A stretch of 38,265 nt of DNA from CAJBLF01 sp964418415. Its GTDB lineage: Bacteria > Patescibacteriota > Gracilibacteria > Absconditabacterales > Absconditicoccaceae. The position numbers and the translations under genes are program-made. The notes below the pieces were generated by a model. That model was given only the letters and a program-made list of their open reading frames with translations, made no database searches and was not told the DNA's origin. Positions 9,832 to 18,077 of the stretch are shown in pieces (the first letter of the stretch is position 1; each line of letters starts with the position of its first letter). The stretch covers positions 1 to 38,265 of the forward strand of contig CAYQLB010000010.1 in NCBI GenBank assembly GCA_964418415.1, written 5' to 3'.

Positions 9832-10800
9832 TTATTCTTTTTGAGCTAACATCTCTTTTCTTTCTTTGCGGTATTTTCCTAACAAAATATATACCATCGG
9901 TGCTGACATAAAGATAGATGAATATGATCAGAATATCACTCACATTCCTATAGTGAATGCAAATTCTCTGACTGCTCCTGTCCCCAAGAAGAACATAAAG
10001 ACAATAACCAAAAACACTGTAAACACGGTACCAAAAGATCTTCTCATGGTCTGTCGAAGACTGTCTTCGAATATTTTTCCGAACAAGATCTTCTTACCAG
10101 CATTGAGCTTAATATTTTCTCTAATCCTATCAAAAATAATGATAGTATCATTGATACTATATCCCATATTCGTAAGAACCGCAATAATAAAGATGGTATT
10201 TACCGTCATGGTATGATCAAACATCATTCGTACACCATATGCTCATGCAGGTAATCCAACATCAAAAATCATTGTAAAAATAACTACTCCTGCTAACATC
10301 GTTGGAGATATCTCTTTTCTAACTCCTGCAAAAGAAAACAGCATATAGATAGCCATCAAAACAACTCAAACTATCAAAGCATTCCTAGCCGATTTTTGCA
10401 TATATGCTCAGACACTAGGACCTGTTATGGATTGTTCCACCACTTCGTTAGTGCTTTTGATATATCATTTTTCTACAAGTACTGCCTGAATATCTTTAGA
10501 AAGTATATTCACCTGTTCATCACTCTGAATTTGTGTTCTCAAAGACACCTTGGTAATATTGTTTTCCAATGAAACAACAACATTACTGTCTTTATATCAT
10601 TTATCTATCATATATTGGGTAATATCAGTGACTAATTTTGATTCGTCGAATGTTCCTGCAATACCTATTTTTACTCATCACGTAAACTCTTCTGAGAGTC
10701 TCATATTGCTGATAAACAAAAATACTGCAACAACCATCATTACTATTCAGATTCCTATCCACATGTACGAATGCTTTATAATCGAAAACGGCCTTTTCAT
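9832..10800 (-). CDS. secF: Protein translocase subunit SecF
   Basis: 322 residues, an accessory subunit of the Sec translocon that uses the proton gradient with SecD to help proteins leave the membrane. Six membrane segments are visible: one near the N-terminus, then a periplasmic domain of ~100 residues with EEFTGGVKI, then five. The conserved segments are the FTGG of the first periplasmic loop, NDTIIIFDRIRENI, SFGTVFTVFLVIVFMFFLG and the ending AFTIGMGVIFGSYSSIFMSA. FTGG is encoded with two consecutive TGA codons (10675-10680), a strong sign that UGA means Gly. The stop is TAA and the start ATG 10800. secD is not in the 76 bases before rnc, so it must lie elsewhere. Confidence 0.93.
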
Positions 10801-10876
10801 GATAACAACAATTTATATGGTAAAAAACGATAAGAACTGTATAGAATTGACAGTCTTTTTCAAGGAGAGTCAAGAA

Positions 10877-11599
10877 TTATTTCACTAATGACTCATAGTA
10901 TTTTTTAGCTGCTTCTTCTTGAGCTTTTTTCTTATTAGAACCAAATCATTCGCTGACTTTTTTTCCAACGATATGAATTTCTGATTTATATTCGATAACA
11001 TTTCCTCTCTCATCTTTTTGTTCTTCGCTATCATTATATTCAGGAACGACTTTATGTTCTTTTTGGACTATTTCCTGTATCATAGTTTTGTAACTCTTGA
11101 CGGGTTTTTTTTCTATATGTTCTATCTTGGTATAGACATATCTCTCGATAAAAGTCTCTACAACATCGATTCCAAAATCCAAATAGAGATATCCTATCAG
11201 TGCTTCCACCGCATCAGAAAGAATAGAATCCTTTTGTCTCCCCTGCATTTTCTCTTCTCCTTTGCTAATGAAAACCATTTCGTCGAGTTTGATATCCTTG
11301 GCTATTTCTGCTAAAATTTCTTCTCTAACAAGAGCTATCTTATAGAGTGTCATATCCGACTCTGCCATCTCTGGATGATTAAGGAAGAGTAACTTGTCTA
11401 TGATAGCGCCCAAAATTCCGTCGCCTACAAATTCCAACCTTTCATTGTGGGTGAGTATGTCTTTGTAATCTGCTGCGTAAGATTTATGTACAAACGCAAG
11501 CATGAGAAGATTCTCATCTCTAATGTCTTTGACAGGAATACCAAGATTTTGTATATATGTAACGATATCTTGCTTCTTTTTGAGTACCTGTTCAAACAT
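10877..11599 (-). CDS. rnc: Ribonuclease III
   Basis: 240 residues, a dsRNA-specific endonuclease that processes rRNA and mRNA. The RNase III signature is seen as NERLEFVGDGILGAIIDKLL (residues ~51-70, with catalytic Glu and Asp), and the second acidic helix as SDAVEALIGYLYLDFGID with the metal-binding E-A. The dsRNA-binding domain spans ~residues 160-235: KSYKTMIQEIVQKE near its start and the closing basic helix GSNKKKAQEEAAKKYYESL. The glycine in SEGFGSNKK is TGA (10946), so a standard reading loses the last helix. ATG 11599 is the only good start; TAA stop. It is followed by secF after 77 bases on the same strand. Confidence 0.95.
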
Positions 11600-11714
11600 G
11601 ATTCATTACTTGATGATATAAAAAGAATAGACTATCATAGAGAATAAACGGATTTGATATTTCAGTCTCACTGATCTAATAATTCCTCATTATATTTCGA
11701 ATTTATTTAATTGA

Positions 11715-13259
11715 TTATTTATAATAACTAAATGGTTTGTTTGCAAGCTGGTCGATGTATGAATTTCCCAGTACCAAGAGCATATCTATACCTGTATATT
11801 GCTGAACTAATAGGGGATCCGGGGTATCTATAACCTGATCGATATTTACGAAGGTTTTGAGTAATTTAACTGTATGTTTGTATTCACCTGAACCTAAAAT
11901 ATACACTGTTGTCCCTGAAAGTATCTGTGAAAAATTTTGTACGGTTGCAATATTGAACGCATATTTTTTGAGTTTCACGGCAATTTGGTTAGCAAATCAT
12001 TCTGATTTACGAATAGTTGCTTTTGCATAATTTTTATCGATAGCATTGAGTACTTCAATTCTTTGATTCTCTATAAGATATTCTTGATTGTGTGCTACAT
12101 AAAAAGCAAATTTCTTGGTATACTCGTAGAAACCTACCTGTCAAGGTGTTCCACCATCTGGGATAATTGCTGATGCTCCATCAAAAAGTGATCTATCTGG
12201 ATTATACAGGAAACATGCAGGGAAAGAATATTTGTAGGTAATATGTGAACATTCGACCGTATACCCGAAAGAAAACATATGCTCAAGTTTATACGCGTAT
12301 TTAGCTATACCAAGCATTTCCTTGAGCGAGATATTGGTCGTAACCATCTCGGTATAATCACCATAAAGGTTTTTTAGTTTGTTTACATTACCAAACCCAT
12401 TGTCTTTGAGTTTTTCTATGATGGCTTGGATAATTTGTTGCTGTCTAAGCGATCTCGCAAAATCTGATGTCGAATGTCTAGATCTTGCATATTGTAAAGC
12501 CATCTCTCCATCCATAACATTGACTCAGCTATCGATATGTACCGTCATATATCATCCATTACCGTCAGGATAAGTAACATCATGAATGGTTTTGGGTACA
12601 TCGATAGAAATACCTCATAAGGTATCTATAACATTTTTGAATCCATTAAAATCCACCATTGCATAATATGATAATTTCAATCCCATAATTTCCTCGAGCT
12701 TATCCATGAGCACCCTCGCTCCTGTGGAAAATTCCTTTTTCCTGCCTACAGTATGAGAAAACATCGCATTGATCCTACCTATGATATTGGTGTTTTTATT
12801 GTACACATACAGATCTCTCGGAACGGAAAGCATAGTAACTGCGCCTAATTTTGGATTGAATGATGCTACCATAATGGAATCGGCGAGATATCCTCCTGCA
12901 TGTGCTTCTCCTCCATATCCTACAATCATAACATTGATATTTCCCAAATCGTCTTTTTTCATTTCATCACCAACGGTAGAAGAAACTACTTGCAATGCTC
13001 ACTTTCCTATATATCCACCTAGTATTTGAGCCCCTTTTAGGATAAATTTTCCTACAAAAAATACGAGAAAGATACAACACATAATGATAAAAAACTTAGC
13101 TATCCCCGCTGATCAAGAAAAGGGTCTATATGAATTATAATTATTCAATTCTCCTATGGTCTTATTTTTGAATGATCTCCTTTTGAAAAGCATATATATC
13201 TCAGACAATGTAAAATAAGACGTACAAAGTTTGGTAAAATACCTTGTCGTCGTTTTCAT
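11715..13259 (-). CDS. LytR-CpsA-Psr family cell-envelope attachment protein
   Basis: 514 residues from ATG 13259. LCP proteins transfer undecaprenyl-linked glycopolymers to peptidoglycan outside the membrane. A basic N-terminal cytoplasmic part and one membrane segment (AKFFIIMCCIFLVFFVGKFI) precede the LCP domain, with DSIMVASFNPK, TMLSVPRDLYV, MVDFNGFKNVIDTLGG and the arginine motif ALQYARSRHSTSDFARSLRQ. A LytR_C-like domain ends the protein (GTTVYILGSGEYKHTV). TGA codons fill glycine sites; the stop is TAA. A second possible start is the ATG at 13193, just before the basic part. I lean toward it being real, because the first ~17 codons from 13259 overlap a structured repeat that also occurs in an intergenic gap at 33916. 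Confidence 0.88.
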
Positions 13260-13308
13260 TCCATTTTAACGAAATAGAAACAACTCACATTTCTATGGTA
13301 AAAAAATC
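13208..13308 (-). repeat. Structured dispersed repeat, copy A
   Basis: On the minus strand this stretch aligns with 33916-34017 (plus). Both have ATAGxAA...TTxCTAT stems (here ATAGAAA 13274-13280 with TTTCTAT 13290-13296), a small second hairpin, then AAAACGACGACAAGGT, a short variable stretch, ACTTTG and ACGTCTTATTTTA. The stem carries paired changes between copies (G-C to A-T), as expected for a selected structure. It overlaps the first codons of the LCP gene if that gene starts at 13259. Confidence 0.65.
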
Positions 13309-13639
13309 TCAGTTTTTTTGATTTGCGACCCCCTTATAGTATATTTTAGCTTAACATCAAGCCAAAATGACGCTTTTATTCACCAGGGTGATGTGGTATT
13401 CTAAAGTCGCTTTGAAACTACAACAACAATAGTCTTTATCTGAATAAACACATCAAATCATTAAAAAGTCAAACCTTTTTGATTTTGAGACCGCTAAAAT
13501 TTGCAAAATTTCCATTTCTGAGTAGAATTAACTTAGATACAAGATGCTATATTCAAGATATAAGAACCGTTTGATTGTATAGCGTTCATACATCATGTAT
13601 CATACAGCGTAAATCCATTTAATTGTTTATTGGTAGTAT
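13309..13639. other. Intergenic region between divergent LCP and pilT genes
   Basis: About 330 bases without a supported gene in either direction; the two flanking genes are read away from it, so it should hold their promoters. The only ORF beginning with ATG is about 21 codons and unlike a gene. I see no tRNA or clear long hairpin in this part. Confidence 0.5.
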
Positions 13640-14705
13640 ATGGCAAATTCATTCGATATAGAACAGANNNNNNNNNNAAAAAAATCCTAACATCTCCGAT
13701 CTGCATCTTTCTGGTTGAGAGAGTGTTTCTTACAGATTGAACGGTGAAATTATCAGAGAAGAATCTGCAGGAAAATTAAGCAACGAATCTATGGAAATCG
13801 TTCTTAGACAATTATTTCAAGGAAACCCACAGAGATTTGATAAATTTCTCTGAGACAAAGAAGCGGATTTTGCTTATGTGTCCAAAGCATGAGTTCCTTA
13901 TAGGGTGAACGCGTTTTTCAAAACAGGAAGAATAGGTGTTGTAATGAGAAAAATCAATGCTATGGCAAAAAATCTCGAAGAATTGATTTTTTCAGATATT
14001 GCTGACAGTATCAAAAAAAATATTCTCGGAGCAAAAAAATGACTCTATCTCGTTACTGGACCTACAGGGTCCGGTAAATCCACTTCGCTTGTTGCTATGC
14101 TCGATCATTTAAATCAAACTAGAAATGAAAATCTCATCACCATAGAAGATCCTATAGAATTTATCTTCGAACCAAAAAACTGTATTATTTCTCAGAGAGA
14201 GATATGACATGATACTTGGTCTTTTGCAAACGCTTTGAGATCAGCAATGAGAGAAGATCCTAACATCATCTTTGTTGGAGAAATTCGTGATAGAGAAACT
14301 GCTGAATCCGTCTTAAGTTTGGCTGAAACAGGACACTTGGTATTTAGTACTCTTCATACCAACTCTGCAGCAAATACGGTAAATAGATATATCTCATTCT
14401 TTCCACCAGAAATCCAAGATAGCGTTAGCGATAGATTAGCTGAATCATTGATTGGTATCCAATCACAGTTCTTAGTAAAAACCAAGGATGGAAAATCCAG
14501 AGTAGGATTATTCGAAGTAATGATTAATACAACATCGATAAAAAATAATATCAAAAAGAGGGCTGTGGATCAAATAGACAGTATTATCGAAACCTCATCA
14601 CTTATTTGAATGATTAATCTCAAAAAATATGCACAAAGACTTATCGATAAACAAATCATAGATCCTAGTGAAGTAGAACGATTATTCGGAAGCTGACCAC
14701 AATAA
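13640..14705 (+). CDS. pilT: Twitching motility ATPase PilT, interrupted by assembly gap
   Basis: PilT is the hexameric ATPase that powers retraction of type IV pili. The start MANSFDIEQ (13640-13666) precedes 10 N. After the gap the frame reads ISDLHLSGG, the usual ASDLHL opening. Then follow the Walker A loop GLYLVTGPTGSGKSTS, ITIEDPIEF (Asp box), the Walker B region EDPNIIFVGEIRDRETAE and the His box FSTLHTNSAANTV. At least seven TGA codons are glycine, one right before LYLVTGPTG. The C-terminus ends EVERLFGSGPQ, TAA. The frame does not carry across the 10 N, so the true gap size differs from ten. Small genes and pilin-like proteins follow on the same strand. Confidence 0.9.
13668..13677. 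other. Scaffold gap (10 N)
   Basis: Ten N in the sequence mark a join of two contigs inside the pilT gene. The N-terminal fragment on the left and the pilT body on the right fit together, which supports the order and orientation of the join; the number of N is probably a placeholder. Confidence 0.98.
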
Positions 14706-14848
14706 AATCAATGAAAAATTAACAATTGATAATTAATAATAATGGTTTCGTATATATAACCTATAGTGATAAACAATAATTCATATCTAAATAATTCATA
14801 TCTAAATAAATCATACATTATTCATTTTACATTATTAATTCGTAAGTT

Positions 14849-15037
14849 ATGGATGCACCAGGCTGATATAGATGAGGAAGTTACAAACAATACCTCTCTC
14901 CGAGCGAACTCAAGAAGATGAAGAAAAACATGAAAAAAGTACCTATAATACAGATAAAATCCGATACCTATCATCTCAAAGAAGAACAAGAAGCAGAAGC
15001 ATTATTATCTAAACTTCATAATAACGATAAAAAATAA
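14849..15037 (+). CDS. Small hypothetical protein (62 aa)
   Basis: Visible only in table 25: MDAPGGYRGGSYKQYLSPSE, then a lysine-rich stretch ELKKMKKNMKKVPIIQIKSD and an acidic C-terminal helix HLKEEQEAEALLSKLHNNDKK, stop TAA. Two of the N-terminal glycines are TGA. I recognise no family. It sits between pilT and the 136-residue gene, 28 bases upstream of the latter, so it is probably part of the same transcript. The leader before it (14706-14848) is AT-rich and holds a tandem repeat of about 16 bases (ATTCATATCTAAATA-like, about three copies near 14777-14815). Confidence 0.65.
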
Positions 15038-15064
15038 ACATTTACCTACAACCGTATATATCTC

Positions 15065-15475
15065 ATGGCAAACTTAGACCTTATCAAAGCAAAACTCCCA
15101 CCTGAGCTGCGAGAAAAAGCAGAAAAATTTACCATACCTGATGAATTTCTTACCACTATGCCAGATCTTATTATTCTGGTACTTAATTCCAAATCTATGG
15201 ATGCAGCTGAAGAAAAACAATCTCGGTTCAATCTTTTACCAATGATGAATAAAGAACAGATCGATAAATTGAGAGATATTCTTACGAGAGAGAAACAAAA
15301 ACTTGCTGAGATAGAACAAAAGTATGAACAGAAAAAAGACGAACTCAAAGATAAATATACTCAAAAATGGGAAGATATGGCATATGCTAAAAGAATGGAA
15401 GAGATAAAACAACAAGAAGCTCAACATGAAGCTACAGAAGAAGAACAAGCAGATAATTTACTTACTCAAATATAA
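15065..15475 (+). CDS. Hypothetical coiled-coil protein
   Basis: 136 residues. The first ~60 residues look folded (KLPPELREKAEKFTIPDEFL, TTMPDLIILVLNSKSMDAAE), followed by one long charged helix from about residue 65 to 130 (EQIDKLRDILTREKQKLAEI, EQKYEQKKDELKDKYTQKWE) predicted to be a coiled coil; end NLLTQI, TAA. No signal peptide, membrane segment or in-frame TGA. I do not recognise the family. It is 4 bases upstream of the following pilin-like gene, so an operon and a role with the pilus or its assembly are likely but inferred. Confidence 0.72.
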   Translation: MANLDLIKAKLPPELREKAEKFTIPDEFLTTMPDLIILVLNSKSMDAAEEKQSRFNLLPMMNKEQIDKLRDILTREKQKLAEIEQKYEQKKDELKDKYTQKWEDMAYAKRMEEIKQQEAQHEATEEEQADNLLTQI

Positions 15476-15479
15476 TCGT

Positions 15480-16373
15480 ATGAAAAAACTCCATACACAT
15501 TTCATACACCATCTCAGATCGTATAGGACATTCAATTTTATGTTCTTTTCTTTCTTGTTATTGATTACTTCATTCACTATCTATTTTGCAAGCAATAGAT
15601 TATATGCTGAAAATGTACAAAAAGATCTCTTGGAACAAGCTTTTGCACCAGCTATGAGCAATGAAACCATCATCAATCTCTGACAAGGAAAAACAGCTGT
15701 TGGTAATGAAGTATTGAGAGAGGGGATGAATGTTCAAGGTAATTTTTGACAATGATGTTTTGTAAATAATGATCATATATCCAATGCTGATTTATCAACA
15801 CAAAAAACTGCTTTATGATCTACATTGGGAGATCGTGAATTTTGTGAACAAATATTGGGAGGTGATTATGACACTACTGTACTAAAAACTGAACCACCAC
15901 TAATCGTTAGGATAGCTAAATTCCTTTTGAGAATTACTATGATTCTTTCTGTCACTATGGTTATTTATAATGGAATTATGTGGATTATAGAATCTTCCAG
16001 ATGAGCTGAAGTCAAAGATGCAAAGAAAAATATAACACTTATCGTTGTAGGAATCCTCATCTCATTGATGTCACTTATGATTATTAATCTTATTTCATCG
16101 ATAACAATCAGTTCTTTGGGAACAAATTCGGAATGAGGAGCAGCATGATGCTCTATCAATGGTAGTGTTTTGATAGGAGATGATCTCAAGGAATATATTT
16201 GTCAAAATTCATTTTATGGAAAACGATATGGAGATAGAGTAGGTAATAGATGTAGAGTTGATTATTATAGAAATAATCCGAATGGAAATTTTGATGATGG
16301 ACATCGAGCTCCTATCACTGATGGAGAAATGGTATCTAAATGTATTGAACTTTGAGGAACATATACCAATTAA
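15480..16373 (+). CDS. TrbC/VirB2-like membrane protein with extracytoplasmic tail
   Basis: 297 residues. A hydrophobic N-terminal segment (NFMFFSFLLLITSFTIYFAS) acts as signal/anchor. About residues 139-208 two membrane helices enclose a short basic loop with SSRGAEVKDAKKNI, the arrangement of TrbC/VirB2-type pilins common in candidate phyla. The C-terminal ~90 residues are hydrophilic with several cysteines (GCSINGS, YICQNSF, RCRVDYY) and glycine. At least seven glycines are TGA. It begins 4 bases after the coiled-coil gene and is followed 21 bases later by a shorter protein of the same membrane plan. Role in a surface appendage or secretion channel is inferred from the architecture and from pilT upstream. 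Confidence 0.7.
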
Positions 16374-16394
16374 TTTTATTTTTTATATATACTA

Positions 16395-16772
16395 ATGATC
16401 AGAAATTTCCTTCATGGAGTAATATTTACCATCATAGGACTCTCTAGTGTCTTATTTTCTACCTTTGCCATTGTAGTAGAAGTACCTTCCAGTCAAGGAC
16501 AAGAAGATGTTATCGTAACAGGACCAACTCAAATACAAGCAGATGAATCTACACTTTTTGAGACCATTCAAACTATTAATAAATATCTTCGATTTTCTAT
16601 TGGAGCTATTTGTATGGGGGTGTTAATTTTTTGATGAATAAAACTTATCACTGCACAAGGTGATCCAGCAAAAATGAAAGAAGCAAATAAATTACTTATG
16701 TGAGCTCTTGTAGGTATTTTAATTGCTTTATTCTCTTATGCTCTTGTAAGAATTATTGTAAATTTATTATAA
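16395..16772 (+). CDS. TrbC/VirB2-like pilin-type membrane protein
   Basis: 125 residues. A signal-like N-terminus MIRNFLHGVIFTIIGLSSVL and SPase-type region are followed by a short extracytoplasmic part, then two membrane helices (FSIGAICMGVLIFGGIKLIT; LLMGALVGILIALFSYALVR) separated by AQGDPAKMKEANK. The sequence after the first helix, G-G-I-K-L-I-T-A-x-G-D, followed by a KxxEAxK loop, is typical of TrbC/VirB2-like pilins. The glycine in LIFGG and that in LMGAL are TGA. TAA stop; a strong terminator follows 50 bases on, closing the operon. Confidence 0.75.
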
Positions 16773-16824
16773 TATTATAGTTTTTAACATTTTTTTGATA
16801 TACCGTTTTTAAAAAAAATACATC

Positions 16825-16855
16825 AAACTCCTAATAGGGGAGTTTTTTGTTTTTT
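16825..16855 (+). terminator. Rho-independent terminator of the pilT-pilin operon
   Basis: AAACTCC and GGGAGTTT form the stem with a six-base loop (16825-16844), followed by TTTTGTTTTTT. It lies about 50 bases after the stop at 16772. Confidence 0.75.
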
Positions 16856-16915
16856 ACAAGGTAATAGATGTAATAAAAAAAATTATAATATAAAAAAATT
16901 ATATATGTTGTTTTT

Positions 16916-17002
16916 TTAACAATCTAACATAACTTTCTTATATCAAACTTTTTTATATATATACTTTATCTTAGTGTTTTCTTTATTTTAACAGATTGTT
17001 AA
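16916..17002. repeat. 10-bp perfect inverted repeat with 67-base loop
   Basis: TTAACAATCT at 16916-16925 and AGATTGTTAA at 16993-17002 are exact complements in an otherwise extremely AT-rich gap (16856-17137). A further TTAACAATAT half copy lies near 17051. It may be an operator for the membrane protein gene at 17138 or a remnant of a small element. Nothing else is seen in this gap. Confidence 0.4.
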
Positions 17003-17137
17003 TATATCTTCTTTATAGTAGTTTATTATCTATATTTATAAAATATATTATATTAACAATATATGAAGATATAAAATATCGATTGAAAAAAAAATCTGAA
17101 TACATATATCATACGTGTTTATTTTTTTGTTTACATC

Positions 17138-17548
17138 ATGAAAGATATACTTAAGAGAATTATTATAAGTATTGTTTCTGGGGGATTTTTATGATATCTT
17201 GCATATCTTTTTTTCCAGAACACTATTATCGTACAAGGATGATTTATAGAATATAATGCTATATATTATCTTATTCTTACTTTGATTTGTTTATTTCTTT
17301 TTATATTTTTTGGTATTTATCCTGTACATTTCAGGATGACAAAAGCTACATTATTTGTTATAGGTATAGCATTGATTATTATTGGTGATACCGTTTTGTT
17401 GAATACTATTGAGACTTATGTGTATATATGAGATATATTTAAGGTGTTAGGTGTTGTTTTAACTCTTTTGGCTTGGACAAACGTACTTATTACTGATAAG
17501 GTAAAACAACAAAAACAACAAAAAAATATGGAAATTATAGAAGTATAA
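17138..17548 (+). CDS. Small four-helix membrane protein
   Basis: 136 residues in table 25, almost all in hydrophobic segments: IIISIVSGGFLGYLAYLFF, YYLILTLICLFLFIFFGIYP, TLFVIGIALIIIGDTVLL and VLGVVLTLLAWTNVLI, ending in a lysine/glutamine tail (DKVKQQKQQKNMEIIEV, TAA). Three glycines are TGA. I do not recognise a family; the layout resembles small integral membrane proteins of unknown role. The ATG at 17138 follows an AT-rich leader without a clear ribosome site. It stops 4 bases before the tRNA gene, so the tRNA may be read from the same transcript. Confidence 0.7.
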
Positions 17549-17552
17549 AATT

Positions 17553-17626
17553 GCAGGTGTAGCTCAATTGGCTAGAGCGCGTCCTTGCCAAGGACGAGGC
17601 TGCGGGTTCGAGCCCCGTCACTTGCT
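17553..17626 (+). tRNA. tRNA-Gly (anticodon GCC)
   Basis: A 74-base cloverleaf: acceptor stem GCAGGTG with CACTTGC, D-arm with GCTC/GAGC, anticodon stem CGTCC/GGACG around loop TTGCCAA (anticodon GCC), T-arm with GGTTCGAGCCCC. CCA is not encoded; TAA follows the discriminator. This tRNA reads GGC/GGU, not UGA, so the tRNA-Gly(UCA) needed for the recoded UGA must lie elsewhere. Its 3' end is duplicated ~310 bases downstream beyond a GIY-YIG gene. Confidence 0.95.
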
Positions 17627-17648
17627 AATTTACGTTTAAATCGGTTGA

Positions 17649-17906
17649 ATGTATTATGTATATATCCTAAAATGAAATAACAGACATTATGTATGATATA
17701 CGAATGATCTAAAAAGAAGATTAGGAGAACATAGAAGATGATCCACAATCACAACCAGAATATTGAAAACAAACACACTTGTGGGTTATTTTGAAAAGGA
17801 AACAGAAAAAGATGCTCAAAATTTAGAGAGAATTATAAAGAAAGACTGACATATTCAACACCGAATAAATCATACAACATTCAAGAAAATAAATAAAACA
17901 ATATAA
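17649..17906 (+). CDS. Small GIY-YIG endonuclease
   Basis: 85 residues, intact only in table 25: MYYVYILKGNNRHYVGYTND followed by LKRRLGEHRRG. These hold the GIY part (YVYIL), the YIG part (HYVGYT), the catalytic Arg and the EH pair of the GIY-YIG nuclease fold; ...KETEKDAQNLERIIKKDG supplies the later metal-binding Glu region. Five TGA codons are glycine. The gene begins 23 bases after tRNA-Gly and its stop (TAA 17904-17906) touches a duplicate of the tRNA 3' end. GIY-YIG proteins of this size include mobile and repair nucleases. The context suggests a tiny tRNA-targeting mobile gene, which is an inference. Confidence 0.85.
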
Positions 17907-17960
17907 GGCTGCGGATTGGACCCCGGAGTCCTCCGGGGCAAGGCCCCGTCACTTGCTCCA
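17906..17960 (+). repeat. Duplicated 3' end of tRNA-Gly, interrupted by an 18-base hairpin
   Basis: Starts AGGCTGCGG as in the tRNA (17597-17605) and ends GCCCCGTCACTTGCT as in the tRNA (17612-17626). Between them the T-arm has one small change and an inserted perfect hairpin CCCCGGAG-TC-CTCCGGGG. Unlike the working tRNA, the copy is followed by CCA (17958-17960), so it may be the original tRNA 3' end pushed away by the insertion. It cannot fold as a tRNA by itself. Confidence 0.85.
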
Positions 17961-17973
17961 TTTAAAAAATAAA

Positions 17974-18002
17974 GGTCTGATCTTAAAATCAGATTTTTTG
18001 TT
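17974..18002 (+). terminator. Rho-independent terminator after the GIY-YIG/tRNA region
   Basis: TCTGAT and ATCAGA pair around a short AT loop, followed by TTTTTTG. It closes the transcript that begins with the membrane protein or the tRNA. Confidence 0.65.
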
Positions 18003-18021
18003 TATAAAAAATACTTATTTT

Positions 18022-18049
18022 TTGCTTTTTTGGAAAAATAGAGTATACT
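18022..18049 (+). promoter_or_regulatory. Putative sigma-70 type promoter for the GH19 gene
   Basis: TTGCTT (18022-18027) and TATACT (18044-18049) are separated by 16 bases, and the -10 box lies 28 bases before the ATG at 18078. The leader has no clear ribosome site. Confidence 0.4.
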
Positions 18050-18077
18050 TATAAGTGCTTTATATCTTCCATCTTCT

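Noticed and set aside
15046..15348. Minus-strand ORF opposite the coiled-coil gene
   Set aside because: It mirrors the coding frame of 15065-15475 and has a typical shadow composition (S, F, C, L).
17906..17960. Second tRNA gene
   Set aside because: Only the 3' third matches a tRNA and it is broken by a hairpin; D and anticodon arms are missing.
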